From contig NZ_NSBT01000037.1 in NCBI RefSeq assembly GCF_002285435.1, positions 558,001 to 622,000 on the forward strand: a stretch of DNA of 64,000 nt, given 5' to 3'. Source of the DNA: Actibacterium ureilyticum (GTDB taxonomy: Bacteria; Pseudomonadota; Alphaproteobacteria; Rhodobacterales; Rhodobacteraceae). The notes beneath the pieces were generated by a model that saw only the letters and a program-made list of their open reading frames with translations, made no database searches and was not told the origin of the DNA. The position numbers were made by a program, and so were the translations under genes. This document shows positions 40,978 through 49,938 of the stretch, in pieces. Each line of letters starts with the position of its first letter. Position 1 is the first letter of the stretch.

Positions 40978-41814
40978 CTAGCGGGTCAGACGAAAGATCA
41001 TTTCGGTCGGGGCGACGCGCCCGGCCTTGAGGTTTGCGACATAGTTCTTCAGCTTCAGCGGTGCGCTGTCGCCCATCATCAGGTGAATGCCCAGCGGCGG
41101 CGGCCCGTCGCGTTCGACAGCGGCGAAGACCTTGGCAAAGAAATCTTCGGCGAATGCGCTGCGGTCGCGGCTGCCGGTCAGGGCAAACCCCGCCTGGGCG
41201 GCGGCGGTTTCGTATTCATCCGCATCCGCCAGGAACGAGGTTTCGGGACGTTCCGCCCAAGGCAGCGGCAGGGTCAGCGGCGTCTTCGCCGCGCCCTTCA
41301 TCACGTCGAACAGCGCAAAGGTGCCCCCGGGGCGCAGGACGCGCGCGACCTCGTGCAGCAGGGCGCGCTTGTCTTCGATATTCATGCCCACATGCATCAT
41401 CACCGCCACGTCGAACGCGTCATTCGCCAGCGGCAGTTGCAGCGCGCTGCCCACTTGGTGCGTCACCCGGTCCGAAAGCCCCACCAGCCGGTTCAGCGCA
41501 TTGGCGGTGTCGACGAATTCCGGCGTCAGGTCGACGCCCGTCACCCTGGCCCCGAACCGGTCGGCCACATAGCGCGAGGTGCCGCCGATCCCCGCCCCCA
41601 CATCCAGCACCGCCATGTCGGGCGTGATATGCACCTGATCCAGCAGCGCCTCGGTCGCGGCGACGCCGCCGGTGTGAAATTCGTCGCCCGGTTTCAGGTC
41701 GGCGGGCCGGGCCCGGGCGGGGTCGATGCCCATCTGCCCCAGCGCGCCCAGAATGCGGTCGTAAAGCGCACCGGTGGTGTAATGTGCGGCCACTGCGGCC
41801 TCCGTCCGGTTCAT
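40978..41814 (-). CDS. Class I SAM-dependent methyltransferase between preT and preA
   Basis: This 278-residue methyltransferase has motif I VLDVGAGIGGTSRYVADRFG near 73-92, the acidic loop TGVDLTPEF near 96, and the post-II region LPLANDAFDVAVMMHVGMNI near 133-152. Its layout resembles UbiE/sarcosine-dimethylglycine-type small-molecule methyltransferases. GGAGG lies before the ATG at 41814. preA begins 13 bp downstream, so the two are surely co-transcribed, while preT ends 116 bp upstream across hairpins. A methyltransferase is not a known part of pyrimidine reduction, and the substrate is unknown. Confidence 0.9.
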   Translation of the reverse strand: MNRTEAAVAAHYTTGALYDRILGALGQMGIDPARARPADLKPGDEFHTGGVAATEALLDQVHITPDMAVLDVGAGIGGTSRYVADRFGARVTGVDLTPEFVDTANALNRLVGLSDRVTHQVGSALQLPLANDAFDVAVMMHVGMNIEDKRALLHEVARVLRPGGTFALFDVMKGAAKTPLTLPLPWAERPETSFLADADEYETAAAQAGFALTGSRDRSAFAEDFFAKVFAAVERDGPPPLGIHLMMGDSAPLKLKNYVANLKAGRVAPTEMIFRLTR

Positions 41815-41828
41815 GACGGACCTCCAAT

Positions 41829-41867
41829 GATTTGATGAATAAATACGCGTCATCGTATCATCAAATC
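41829..41867. repeat. Long inverted repeat upstream of the methyltransferase gene
   Basis: GATTTGATGA (41829-41838) and TCATCAAATC (41858-41867) are perfect 10-bp complements around 19 bp centred on ACGCGT. The site is only 15 bp before the methyltransferase start and AT-rich, so it looks like an operator or a leader stem-loop that could block the start. Confidence 0.55.
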
Positions 41868-41877
41868 AGTGCAGCGG

Positions 41878-41899
41878 GCATACCCCGGCGGGGGTATGC
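41878..41899 (-). terminator. Hairpin after preT
   Basis: GCATACCCC (41878-41886) pairs perfectly with GGGGTATGC (41891-41899) across a 4-nt loop, 32 bp past the preT stop. There is no U-tract, so it may only partly stop transcription into the methyltransferase and preA. Confidence 0.55.
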
Positions 41900-41930
41900 G
41901 GCGCGTGTTCCGGTCCCCGGCGGTCATGGC

Positions 41931-43265
41931 TCAGACCATCAGCTGGGCGTGGATGTCTTCGGCGGCATCGCGCCCTTCGGCCACCGCCGTCACCGTCAGA
42001 TCGTCGCCGCCCGACGCGCAATCGCCCCCGGCCCAGACATTGGGCAGGCTGGTGCGCCCCGGGCCGGTCACGGCGATCTTGCGCCCGCACAGATCCAGCC
42101 CCTGCGGCGCGCCATCCAGCGACTGGCCGATGGCCTTGAACAGCTGGTCGGCCTTCAGGCGGAAGGTCTGGCCGGTTTCGCGCAAACCGTCGGGGGTTTC
42201 TTCGGTATAGCGGAACTCGATCGCCTCGAGCGCATCCTTGCCGATGAACCGGACCGGCACCGCGCCGGTGATGATGCGCACGCCCTTGCTGGCGGCGTGG
42301 TCCTGCTCGTGTTCGCTGGCGCTCATCCGCTCGCGGCCCCGGCGATAGACCATGGTGACATGTTCCGCGCCCAGCAGCTTGGACTGCACCGCCGCATCGA
42401 CCGCCGTCATGCCGCCGCCGATCACCACCACGTCGCGGCCCACGGCGATCTTTGACAGATCACCGGCTTGGCGCAGTTCCGAAATGAAATCAACGGCATC
42501 ACGGATATGGGTCGTTTCCTCGCCATCGATGCGCAGGGCGTTCACCCCCGCCAGTCCGATGGCCAGAAACACCGCGTCGAACGTGCCCCGCAGCGTATCC
42601 AGATGCAGGTCGCGCCCCAGCGCCTTGCCGGTTTCGATGGTGATGCCGCCAATGCCCATCAGCCATGCGACCTCGGCCTGGGCGAAATCGTTCACCGTCT
42701 TATAGGCGGCGATGCCGTATTCGTTCAGCCCGCCGGGTTTCGCCCGCGCGTCGTAAAGCACCACGTCATGGCCATGCATCGCCAGCCGGTGCGCACAGGA
42801 CAACCCCGCCGGCCCCGCGCCGACAATGGCGATCCGCTTGCCGGTTTCCGGCGCGCGGGCAAAGGGATGCCCCCCCGCCGCCATCAGCGCATCGGTGGCA
42901 AAGCGTTGCAGGCGCCCGATCTCGACCGGCTTGCCCTCGGCCACCTCGCGCACGCAGACCTCCTCGCACAGCTGTTCGGTCGGACAGACCCGCGCGCACA
43001 TGCCGCCCAGGATGTTCTGTTCCAGGATCGTCCGCGCCGCCGCCTTGGGCTGACCGGTCTGGATCTCGCGGATGAACAGCGGGATGTCGATGGTGGTGGG
43101 ACAGGCCGTCATGCAGGGCGCGTCGTGACAGAAATAGCACCGGTCGGCGGCCACGGCGGCCTCGTGCGCGTCAAAAGGCGGCGCCTTGTCAGAGAAATTG
43201 TCGTGATAGTCGTCGGGCGAAAGTCGTCCGGGGACGACGCCGGGGGTCAAATGGCTGTTGCGCAC
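41931..43265 (-). CDS. preT: NAD(P)-dependent dihydropyrimidine dehydrogenase subunit PreT
   Basis: PreT feeds electrons from NADH through FAD and Fe-S clusters to PreA. The protein of about 444 residues has two N-terminal Cys clusters (CYFCHDAPCMTACP near 43-56 and CARVCPTEQLCEEVC near 90-104), an FAD motif GAGPAGLSCAHRLA near 148 and an NAD(P) motif GGGMTAVDAAVQS near 280. It is like the glutamate synthase small subunit but of PreT length. I choose the GTG at 43265 because GGAGG lies just before it; an ATG at 43280 without ribosome site would add 5 residues. A RutR-like box lies about 57 bp upstream. Confidence 0.93.
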   Translation of the reverse strand: MRNSHLTPGVVPGRLSPDDYHDNFSDKAPPFDAHEAAVAADRCYFCHDAPCMTACPTTIDIPLFIREIQTGQPKAAARTILEQNILGGMCARVCPTEQLCEEVCVREVAEGKPVEIGRLQRFATDALMAAGGHPFARAPETGKRIAIVGAGPAGLSCAHRLAMHGHDVVLYDARAKPGGLNEYGIAAYKTVNDFAQAEVAWLMGIGGITIETGKALGRDLHLDTLRGTFDAVFLAIGLAGVNALRIDGEETTHIRDAVDFISELRQAGDLSKIAVGRDVVVIGGGMTAVDAAVQSKLLGAEHVTMVYRRGRERMSASEHEQDHAASKGVRIITGAVPVRFIGKDALEAIEFRYTEETPDGLRETGQTFRLKADQLFKAIGQSLDGAPQGLDLCGRKIAVTGPGRTSLPNVWAGGDCASGGDDLTVTAVAEGRDAAEDIHAQLMV

Positions 43266-43321
43266 GGGGCCTCCGTTCATTGCATGGCTTTGACGGGTTC
43301 AGCCTGCCACGGGTCCTATTT

Positions 43322-43337
43322 TTTATCAAACGGTAAA
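43322..43337. promoter_or_regulatory. Second RutR-like operator, before preT
   Basis: On the minus strand it reads TTTACCGTTTGATAAA. The half TTTACC is identical to the site at 36979 and the other half is a weaker TGATAAA. It lies about 57 bp before the preT start within the 261-bp preT/accB divergent gap. It is less perfect than the first site but placed where co-regulation of preT-preA would need it. Confidence 0.5.
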
Positions 43338-43541
43338 TTTTAAATCCCCCGCAAGCCCCCGATCTTGCCGGTTTGCGGGGCAATCCCGACCCGATTTGCC
43401 CAATTTCGCGCCTGTCTGCATCGGGATTTCGGGGCTGGGGCCGTCAACTCGCGCTTTTATCTGTTTCTGCGGTCGCGTATAACAGCCGCCAAGTACAGGC
43501 GCCCCTGCCCCAACGGCAGGCAATAAACATTCGAGGACGGT

Positions 43542-44042
43542 ATGACAAAACACCCCCATGACGCGGATGTGGCTTTTATCAAGGCCCTTGCGGAACTGCT
43601 CCAGGAAAACGAGCTGACCGAGCTGGAAGTCATGCGTGAATACGCCGAAAGCGACAGCCTGAACGTCCGCGTCAGCCGCCAGCAACCCGCGATGGCCATG
43701 CCCGCCATGGCCCCGCAACAGGCGGTTTCGATCCCGGCGCCCGCCGCCGCCCCGGCAGCCGCGCCTGCCGAAGCCGCCCCGGCGGCATCGGACGATCCCG
43801 CCCAGCATCCCGGCGCGGTGACCTCGCCCATGGTGGGCACCGTCTATCTGCAGCCCGAACCGGGCGCGAGTTCCTTTGTCAGCGTGGGTGCCACCGTGAC
43901 CGAGGGGCAGACCCTGCTGATCATCGAGGCGATGAAAACCATGAACCAGATCCCCGCCCCGCGCGCGGGCACGGTCAAGCGTATCCTGGTCGAAGACGGC
44001 AGCCCGGTCGAATTCGGCGCGCCGTTGATGATCATCGAATAA
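43542..44042 (+). CDS. accB: Acetyl-CoA carboxylase biotin carboxyl carrier protein
   Basis: AccB carries the biotin of acetyl-CoA carboxylase for fatty acid synthesis. The 166-residue protein has the usual N-terminal helical region, an Ala/Pro-rich hinge (about 47-90) and a biotinyl domain whose target Lys132 lies in EAMKTMNQI. The start at 43542 follows CGAGGACGG. accC starts 10 bp downstream, the standard accBC pairing. The 261-bp gap upstream is shared with the divergent preT. Confidence 0.96.
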   Translation: MTKHPHDADVAFIKALAELLQENELTELEVMREYAESDSLNVRVSRQQPAMAMPAMAPQQAVSIPAPAAAPAAAPAEAAPAASDDPAQHPGAVTSPMVGTVYLQPEPGASSFVSVGATVTEGQTLLIIEAMKTMNQIPAPRAGTVKRILVEDGSPVEFGAPLMIIE

Positions 44043-44052
44043 GGCCTCGCCG

Positions 44053-45405
44053 ATGTTCGAGAAAATCCTGATTGCCAATCGCGGTGAAATCGCGCTGCGC
44101 GTGATCCGCGCCTGTCGCGAGATGGGGATCAAGTCGGTCGCGGTGCATTCCACCGCCGACAGCGACGCGATGCATGTGCGCATGGCAGACGAGGCCGTCT
44201 GTATCGGCCCGCCGCCGGGCACCGACAGCTATCTGTCGATCCCTGCCATCATTTCCGCCTGCGAGATCACCGGCGCCGACGCGATCCATCCCGGCTATGG
44301 CTTCCTGTCGGAAAACGCCAGCTTCGTGCAGATCGTCGAGGATCACGACATCACCTTCATCGGCCCGACGGCCGAACATATCCGCGTGATGGGCGACAAG
44401 ATCACCGCCAAGGAAACGATGAAGAAGCTGGGCGTGCCCTGCGTGCCCGGCTCGGACGGTGGGGTGCCGGATCTGGAAACCGCGCGCAAGGTCGCGGCTG
44501 AGATCGGCTATCCCGTCATCATCAAGGCCACCGCCGGCGGTGGCGGGCGCGGCATGAAGCTGGCCAAATCCGCCGACGAGTTGGACGAGGCGTTCCAGAC
44601 CGCGCGCGCCGAGGGCAAGGCCGCCTTTGGCAACCCCGAGGTCTATATCGAGAAATACCTGGGCAAGCCCCGCCATATCGAGATCCAGGTCTTCGGCGAC
44701 GGTAAGGGCAACGCGGTGCATCTGGGCGAGCGGGACTGTTCGCTGCAACGCCGCCACCAGAAAGTGTTCGAAGAGGCCCCCGGCCCCGCGATCGACGCCG
44801 AAACCCGCGCGCGCATCGGCAAGACCTGTGCCGAGGCGGTGGCGCGGATCAACTATATCGGCGCGGGCACCATCGAATTCCTGTACGAGGATGGCGAGTT
44901 CTATTTCATCGAGATGAACACCCGCCTGCAGGTGGAACATCCGGTGACCGAGGCGATCTTCGGCGTCGATCTGGTGCGCGAACAGATCCGCGTCGCCGAA
45001 GGCATGCCGATGTCGTTCACCCAGGACGATCTGGCGCTGAACGGCCACGCGATCGAGGTGCGGATCAACGCCGAAAAACTGCCGAATTTCAGCCCCTGCC
45101 CCGGAACGATCAGCGCCTTTCACGCGCCGGGCGGGCTGGGCGTTCGGATGGATTCGGCGATCTATGACGGCTATCGCATCCCGCCCTATTACGACAGCCT
45201 GATCGGCAAGCTGATCGTCCATGGCCGCGACCGCCCCGAGGCATTGGCCCGGCTGTCGCGTGCATTGGGCGAACTGATCGTCGACGGGATCGACACCACC
45301 CTGCCGCTGTTTCACGCCCTGCTGGCCGAGCCGGACATCCTGTCCGGCGATTATGACATCCACTGGCTGGAGAAATGGCTGAAGGCCCAGGCCGACACGG
45401 CCTGA
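44053..45405 (+). CDS. accC: Acetyl-CoA carboxylase biotin carboxylase subunit
   Basis: AccC carboxylates the biotin of AccB with ATP and bicarbonate. The 450-residue ATP-grasp enzyme begins [20 protein letters not shown] and has the glycine-rich ATP loop [14 protein letters not shown] near 157-170, the catalytic [14 protein letters not shown] near 287-300 and the [13 protein letters not shown] stretch near 227. Length and motif order are exactly those of bacterial AccC. It is followed by aat after 4 bp, so the three genes form one unit. Confidence 0.97.
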   Translation: MFEKILIANRGEIALRVIRACREMGIKSVAVHSTADSDAMHVRMADEAVCIGPPPGTDSYLSIPAIISACEITGADAIHPGYGFLSENASFVQIVEDHDITFIGPTAEHIRVMGDKITAKETMKKLGVPCVPGSDGGVPDLETARKVAAEIGYPVIIKATAGGGGRGMKLAKSADELDEAFQTARAEGKAAFGNPEVYIEKYLGKPRHIEIQVFGDGKGNAVHLGERDCSLQRRHQKVFEEAPGPAIDAETRARIGKTCAEAVARINYIGAGTIEFLYEDGEFYFIEMNTRLQVEHPVTEAIFGVDLVREQIRVAEGMPMSFTQDDLALNGHAIEVRINAEKLPNFSPCPGTISAFHAPGGLGVRMDSAIYDGYRIPPYYDSLIGKLIVHGRDRPEALARLSRALGELIVDGIDTTLPLFHALLAEPDILSGDYDIHWLEKWLKAQADTA

Positions 45406-45409
45406 GCCC

Positions 45410-46054
45410 ATGCGGCGGCCCGAGCTGACCCCGGATCTGCTGTTACAGGCCTATGCCACGGGTCTGTTTCCGATGGCGCAATCCCGCGATGACCCGCGGA
45501 TCCACTGGATGGATCCGCGCAATCGCGGGGTGTTTCCGCTGCACGGGTTCCATATCTCGCGCAGCCTGCGCCGGGCGATGCTGCGCGGCGATTACCAGAT
45601 CCGCACCGACACCGCCTTTGCCGATGTGGTGGCGGGCTGCGCCAGCCGGGACGAGACCTGGATCAACGACACGATCTTTCAGCTTTACAACGATCTGCAC
45701 CGCATGGGCGTCGCCCACTCGCTCGAGGTCTGGTCCGGCGCGGATCTGATCGGCGGGGTCTATGGCGTGGCGCTTGGCGGGGCGTATTTCGGGGAAAGCA
45801 TGTTCTCGCGCCGGACCAACGCGTCCAAGATCGCGCTGGCCTTTCTGGTGGACCGGCTCAATGTGGGCGGGTTCCGGCTGTTCGACACGCAATATCTGAC
45901 GGCGCATCTGGCCAGCCTTGGCGCGATCGAGGTGCCGCGCAGCACCTATCGGGTGAACCTGGCGCAGGCGTTACAGGCCAAGGCCGATTTCAACCGTCAG
46001 GGCCCCGCGCCCGCCCCTCAGGACGTGATACAGCGCATCACCCAGACGTCATAG
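45410..46054 (+). CDS. aat: Leucyl/phenylalanyl-tRNA--protein transferase
   Basis: Aat adds Leu or Phe to N-terminal Arg/Lys of proteins, making them N-degron substrates of ClpAP via ClpS. The 214-residue protein has the family core YATGLFPMA near 15, DPRNRGVFPL near 35, GGVYGVALGGAYFGESMFSR near 114-133 and FRLFDTQYLTAHLASLGA near 154. It starts 4 bp after accC. Its last 37 bp overlap the 3' end of the convergent DUF2155 gene, so the two mRNAs are antisense at their ends. Confidence 0.95.
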   Translation: MRRPELTPDLLLQAYATGLFPMAQSRDDPRIHWMDPRNRGVFPLHGFHISRSLRRAMLRGDYQIRTDTAFADVVAGCASRDETWINDTIFQLYNDLHRMGVAHSLEVWSGADLIGGVYGVALGGAYFGESMFSRRTNASKIALAFLVDRLNVGGFRLFDTQYLTAHLASLGAIEVPRSTYRVNLAQALQAKADFNRQGPAPAPQDVIQRITQTS

Positions 46055-46383
46055 CGCGGGTGATCCAGCGCGTTCAGCGCCGGGCTGGAGGCAATCATCC
46101 AGCCATTGAACAGCACGGTCGCCTCGCGCGCATCGCGCAGCGTGACATGTGCAAAAGCATCGCCGGCGGCGTTGCCTTGGGGGTACCGGCATTCGTCCAG
46201 CGCGATGTCCAGCAGCCCGTGCTTGGTCTGCTGGCCGGCGCGCAATTCAATATCGGTGACGATCCCGGTGGATTTGTCCAGCGCGCGCAGCACCGCGCCG
46301 GGGGCCGTCGTCGCGGCCTCTTGCGCGGGCGCCATGCCCGCCCCGCCCAGCAGCGTGGCCAGCGCCAGCACCAGCGCCCTCAT
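46018..46383 (-). CDS. DUF2155 domain-containing periplasmic protein
   Basis: This 121-residue protein has a signal peptide (MRALVLALATLLGGAGMAPA, cleaved near AQA/E). The body has the DUF2155 core ALDKSTGIVTDIELRAGQ near 34-51 and ends LDHPRYDVWVMRCITS. The conserved Cys pair (about 65 and 118) could form a disulfide. It is a conserved alphaproteobacterial gene of unknown function usually found beside mlaD and the NDUFA12 gene, as here. Its ATG overlaps the mlaD stop by 4 bp. Confidence 0.88.
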   Translation of the reverse strand: MRALVLALATLLGGAGMAPAQEAATTAPGAVLRALDKSTGIVTDIELRAGQQTKHGLLDIALDECRYPQGNAAGDAFAHVTLRDAREATVLFNGWMIASSPALNALDHPRYDVWVMRCITS

Positions 46384-46847
46384 TGCGGATCGCCCTCTTC
46401 TTCATCGCCGCCCGAGACGAATTTCATCAGCAGCGAAATCAGGCTGACAGAGCCTTGGGTATCCTCGATCTCGCCGCCCGGTTCCAGGTTGAACGGCGAC
46501 CCGCCGGGCACGATCTCGATGAAATTGCCGCCCAGCAGCCCCTCGGACGAGATCAGGATCGCGCTGTCATCGGGCAGTTCGATCCCCTCGTCGATGGTAA
46601 AGCGCGCATCCGCGCGAAAGGTCTGCGGGTTCAGGTCCAGCCCGGTGATCGTGCCGACCTTGACCCCCGCCAGACGCACATCGGTGCCCACGGCGATGCC
46701 CTGAACCGACCGGAAACTGGCGGTAAGCTCATATTTGCCGCCGGTGCCGGTGCCCAGCCCCGCGACATTGCTGGCATAGATCAGGAAACCGACCGCGACC
46801 GCCAGGACCGCGGCGCCGACTGTGACCTCTGTTGCATTCTCGGACAT
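46380..46847 (-). CDS. mlaD: Phospholipid-binding MCE protein MlaD
   Basis: MlaD is the periplasmic, inner-membrane-anchored MCE subunit of the Mla phospholipid transporter that keeps outer membrane asymmetry. The 155-residue protein has one N-terminal helix (about 8-28) and a single MCE domain with GIAVGTDVRLAGVKVGTI near 50-67 and SEGLLGGNFIEI near 100. The other mla genes are not in the window, which is normal for this separate alphaproteobacterial context. It is co-oriented with the NDUFA12 gene 9 bp upstream. Confidence 0.92.
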   Translation of the reverse strand: MSENATEVTVGAAVLAVAVGFLIYASNVAGLGTGTGGKYELTASFRSVQGIAVGTDVRLAGVKVGTITGLDLNPQTFRADARFTIDEGIELPDDSAILISSEGLLGGNFIEIVPGGSPFNLEPGGEIEDTQGSVSLISLLMKFVSGGDEEEGDPQ

Positions 46848-46856
46848 ATGGGCGGC

Positions 46857-47240
46857 CTATTCGGGTTGCCAGGCCTCGTAATCCTGGCGGCTGGCGGGTT
46901 CGGGGCGACGGATCGAGCCCGACGGCGCATAGGCCATCGCGGTGCCGGTCAGGTTTTCCTGATGCGGCTTTTCCCACGATTTGTGGGTCAGGGGTTTGTC
47001 GCCCGGGCGTTCGTCGAACGTATGGTGCAGCCAGCCATGCCAATCGGGGCTGATCCGGCTGGCCTCGACCTCGCCGTTATAGATCACCCAACGGCGCTTG
47101 CCGTCGCGAGTCTCGTAAAAGCTGTTGCCCTGATCGTCTTCGCCCACCTTGACGCCCTTGCGCCAGGTGTACAGCTGGGTGCCCAGGGTCTGGCCATTCC
47201 ACCAGGTGACGGCGCGCAGCAAAGTGTTGATGATGCCCAT
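46857..47240 (-). CDS. NADH:ubiquinone oxidoreductase subunit NDUFA12
   Basis: This is the bacterial homologue of the complex I accessory subunit NDUFA12 (B17.2), found in alphaproteobacteria and mitochondria. The 127-residue protein contains [17 protein letters not shown] near 13-29, [20 protein letters not shown] near 49-68 and [11 protein letters not shown] near 69-79, all hallmarks. It has a basic N-terminus without a membrane helix. It heads the NDUFA12-mlaD-DUF2155 unit on the minus strand. Its presence supports the alphaproteobacterial origin. Confidence 0.94.
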   Translation of the reverse strand: MGIINTLLRAVTWWNGQTLGTQLYTWRKGVKVGEDDQGNSFYETRDGKRRWVIYNGEVEASRISPDWHGWLHHTFDERPGDKPLTHKSWEKPHQENLTGTAMAYAPSGSIRRPEPASRQDYEAWQPE

Positions 47241-47310
47241 GAACCCCTCCGGGAAAACTTCTCTTTCATATGGACCAAGCGCGCGGCAAGGTCCAGTGCC
47301 AAGGCATGGC

Positions 47311-47694
47311 TCAGGCGGGCGCCCGCGCGGTCACTTCGATCTCGATCTTCATCTCGGGGACGATCAGCCCGGCCTGGATCATGGTGGCGGCAGGCGGGTT
47401 GTCCCCGAACGCGGCCCGCAAGAGCGGCCAGCAGGGTTCGAAATCGGCCCGGTCCGGCAGGATGTAGTTCACGCGCAGCGCTTGGGTGAAATCCGATCCG
47501 GCCGCTTTCAACGCCTTTTCGATGGTCGCCAGCGTGTTGCGGCATTGATCCACCACATCGGTGGGGATCACGCCGGTTTCCGGGTCCGCCCCGGTACAGC
47601 CCGACACATGCACCAGCCCGTCGGCCACGACCGCGCGGGCATAGCCCACCTTCGGTTCGAACGGCGAGCCGGTGGTGATACGGCGGATTGCCAT
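47311..47694 (-). CDS. RidA family protein (reactive imine deaminase-like)
   Basis: This 127-residue protein of the YjgF/RidA/UK114 fold deaminates reactive enamine/imine intermediates in many members. The conserved [14 protein letters not shown] near 28-41 and [13 protein letters not shown]-like strand near 91-103 are present. The usual catalytic Arg (often near 105, in RxxV) is not clear: the region reads ALRVNYIL, which keeps an Arg at 91. GGIGG-type residues at the end are replaced by [10 protein letters not shown]. It lies 3 bp after clpX and may be read through from it. Confidence 0.88.
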   Translation of the reverse strand: MAIRRITTGSPFEPKVGYARAVVADGLVHVSGCTGADPETGVIPTDVVDQCRNTLATIEKALKAAGSDFTQALRVNYILPDRADFEPCWPLLRAAFGDNPPAATMIQAGLIVPEMKIEIEVTARAPA

Positions 47695-47697
47695 GGA

Positions 47698-48966
<1,269 letters not shown>

Positions 48967-48986
48967 ATCATCCTCGTAGGCTTGAT

Positions 48987-49005
48987 CCGGCGAAAATTCC
49001 GCCGG
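48987..49005 (-). other. Intercistronic hairpin between clpP and clpX
   Basis: CCGGCG (48987-48992) pairs with CGCCGG (49000-49005) across AAAATTC, 21 bp before the clpX start. It may be a processing or attenuation stem; there is no U-tract on the minus strand. Confidence 0.4.
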
Positions 49006-49101
49006 CTACTATCCGTTATTTGCCCCCGAAACAGCCTAGGGCAGAGCATTTCCGGGTACAACGCCTAAAATCAGCCGATGTACCATTTCCCGCCCATGTG
49101 A

Positions 49102-49734
49102 TCAGGACGTTTCGTCATCCCCGGCCACGCGGTTTTCGACGATCTCGTCGATCAGGCCCCAATCCTTGGCCTGGGTCGGATCCATGAAGTTGTCACGCTC
49201 CAGCGCATCGACGACCGCCTTCATCTTCTGGCCGGTATGTTTGACATAGATCTCGTTCAGGCGGTCCTTGAGCTTCTGGGTTTCCTGCGCGTGGATCATG
49301 ATATCGGTCGCCTGACCCTGATACCCGCCCGAGGGCTGGTGCACCATGATCCGGCTGTTGGGCAGCGAAAAGCGCATGCCCGGCGCGCCCGCGGCCAGCA
49401 GAAGCGAGCCCATCGACGCCGCCTGCCCCACGACAAGCGTACTGACCTTGGGCTTGATGTACTGCATCGTGTCATAGATCGACAGACCACTGGTGACGAC
49501 GCCACCGGGGCTGTTGATATACATGCTGATTTCCTTGGTCGGATTCTCGGCCTCAAGGTGCAGAAGCTGCGCCACGATCAGCGACGACATCCCGTCATGC
49601 ACCGGGCCGGTCACGAAAACGATCCGCTCTTTCAGCAGGCGCGAAAAGATATCATAGGCCCGTTCGCCGCGGCTGGTCTGTTCGACGACCATCGGGACAA
49701 GGGTATTCATATAAGTCTCAAACGGGTCGTTCAT
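49102..49734 (-). CDS. clpP: ATP-dependent Clp protease proteolytic subunit ClpP
   Basis: ClpP is the tetradecameric serine protease core. The 210-residue protein has Ser in [15 protein letters not shown] (about 103), His in [10 protein letters not shown] (about 128) and Asp in the [16 protein letters not shown] region (about 177), giving the triad. [20 protein letters not shown] near 70-89 is the family's oxyanion region. The ATG at 49734 follows GAGGCAGCTGGC; the longer frame up to 49785 is not conserved. It is upstream of clpX on the same strand, the usual order. Confidence 0.97.
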   Translation of the reverse strand: MNDPFETYMNTLVPMVVEQTSRGERAYDIFSRLLKERIVFVTGPVHDGMSSLIVAQLLHLEAENPTKEISMYINSPGGVVTSGLSIYDTMQYIKPKVSTLVVGQAASMGSLLLAAGAPGMRFSLPNSRIMVHQPSGGYQGQATDIMIHAQETQKLKDRLNEIYVKHTGQKMKAVVDALERDNFMDPTQAKDWGLIDEIVENRVAGDDETS

Positions 49735-49938
49735 GCCAGCTGCCTCATTCTGTGTCGGGCCATCCTTGCCCGGTAATACCTGCAAGAGTCTTAGTTCCGC
49801 GCCCGGACCCCTGCAAGGGCCGTTCAGAGAATTCCTAAAACTGCGCCTATTCCTTACACGGAAGATTTATGAACCGACCATTTCGCAAGCAGGCCGGAAT
49901 TGGCATAACGGGCTGAGACAACTGAAAGGATTCCGCCG

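Noticed and set aside
41931-43265. Glutamate synthase small subunit GltD
   Set aside because: The N-terminal Cys clusters and FAD/NAD motifs are shared, but length, the partner preA and the pathway genes support PreT.
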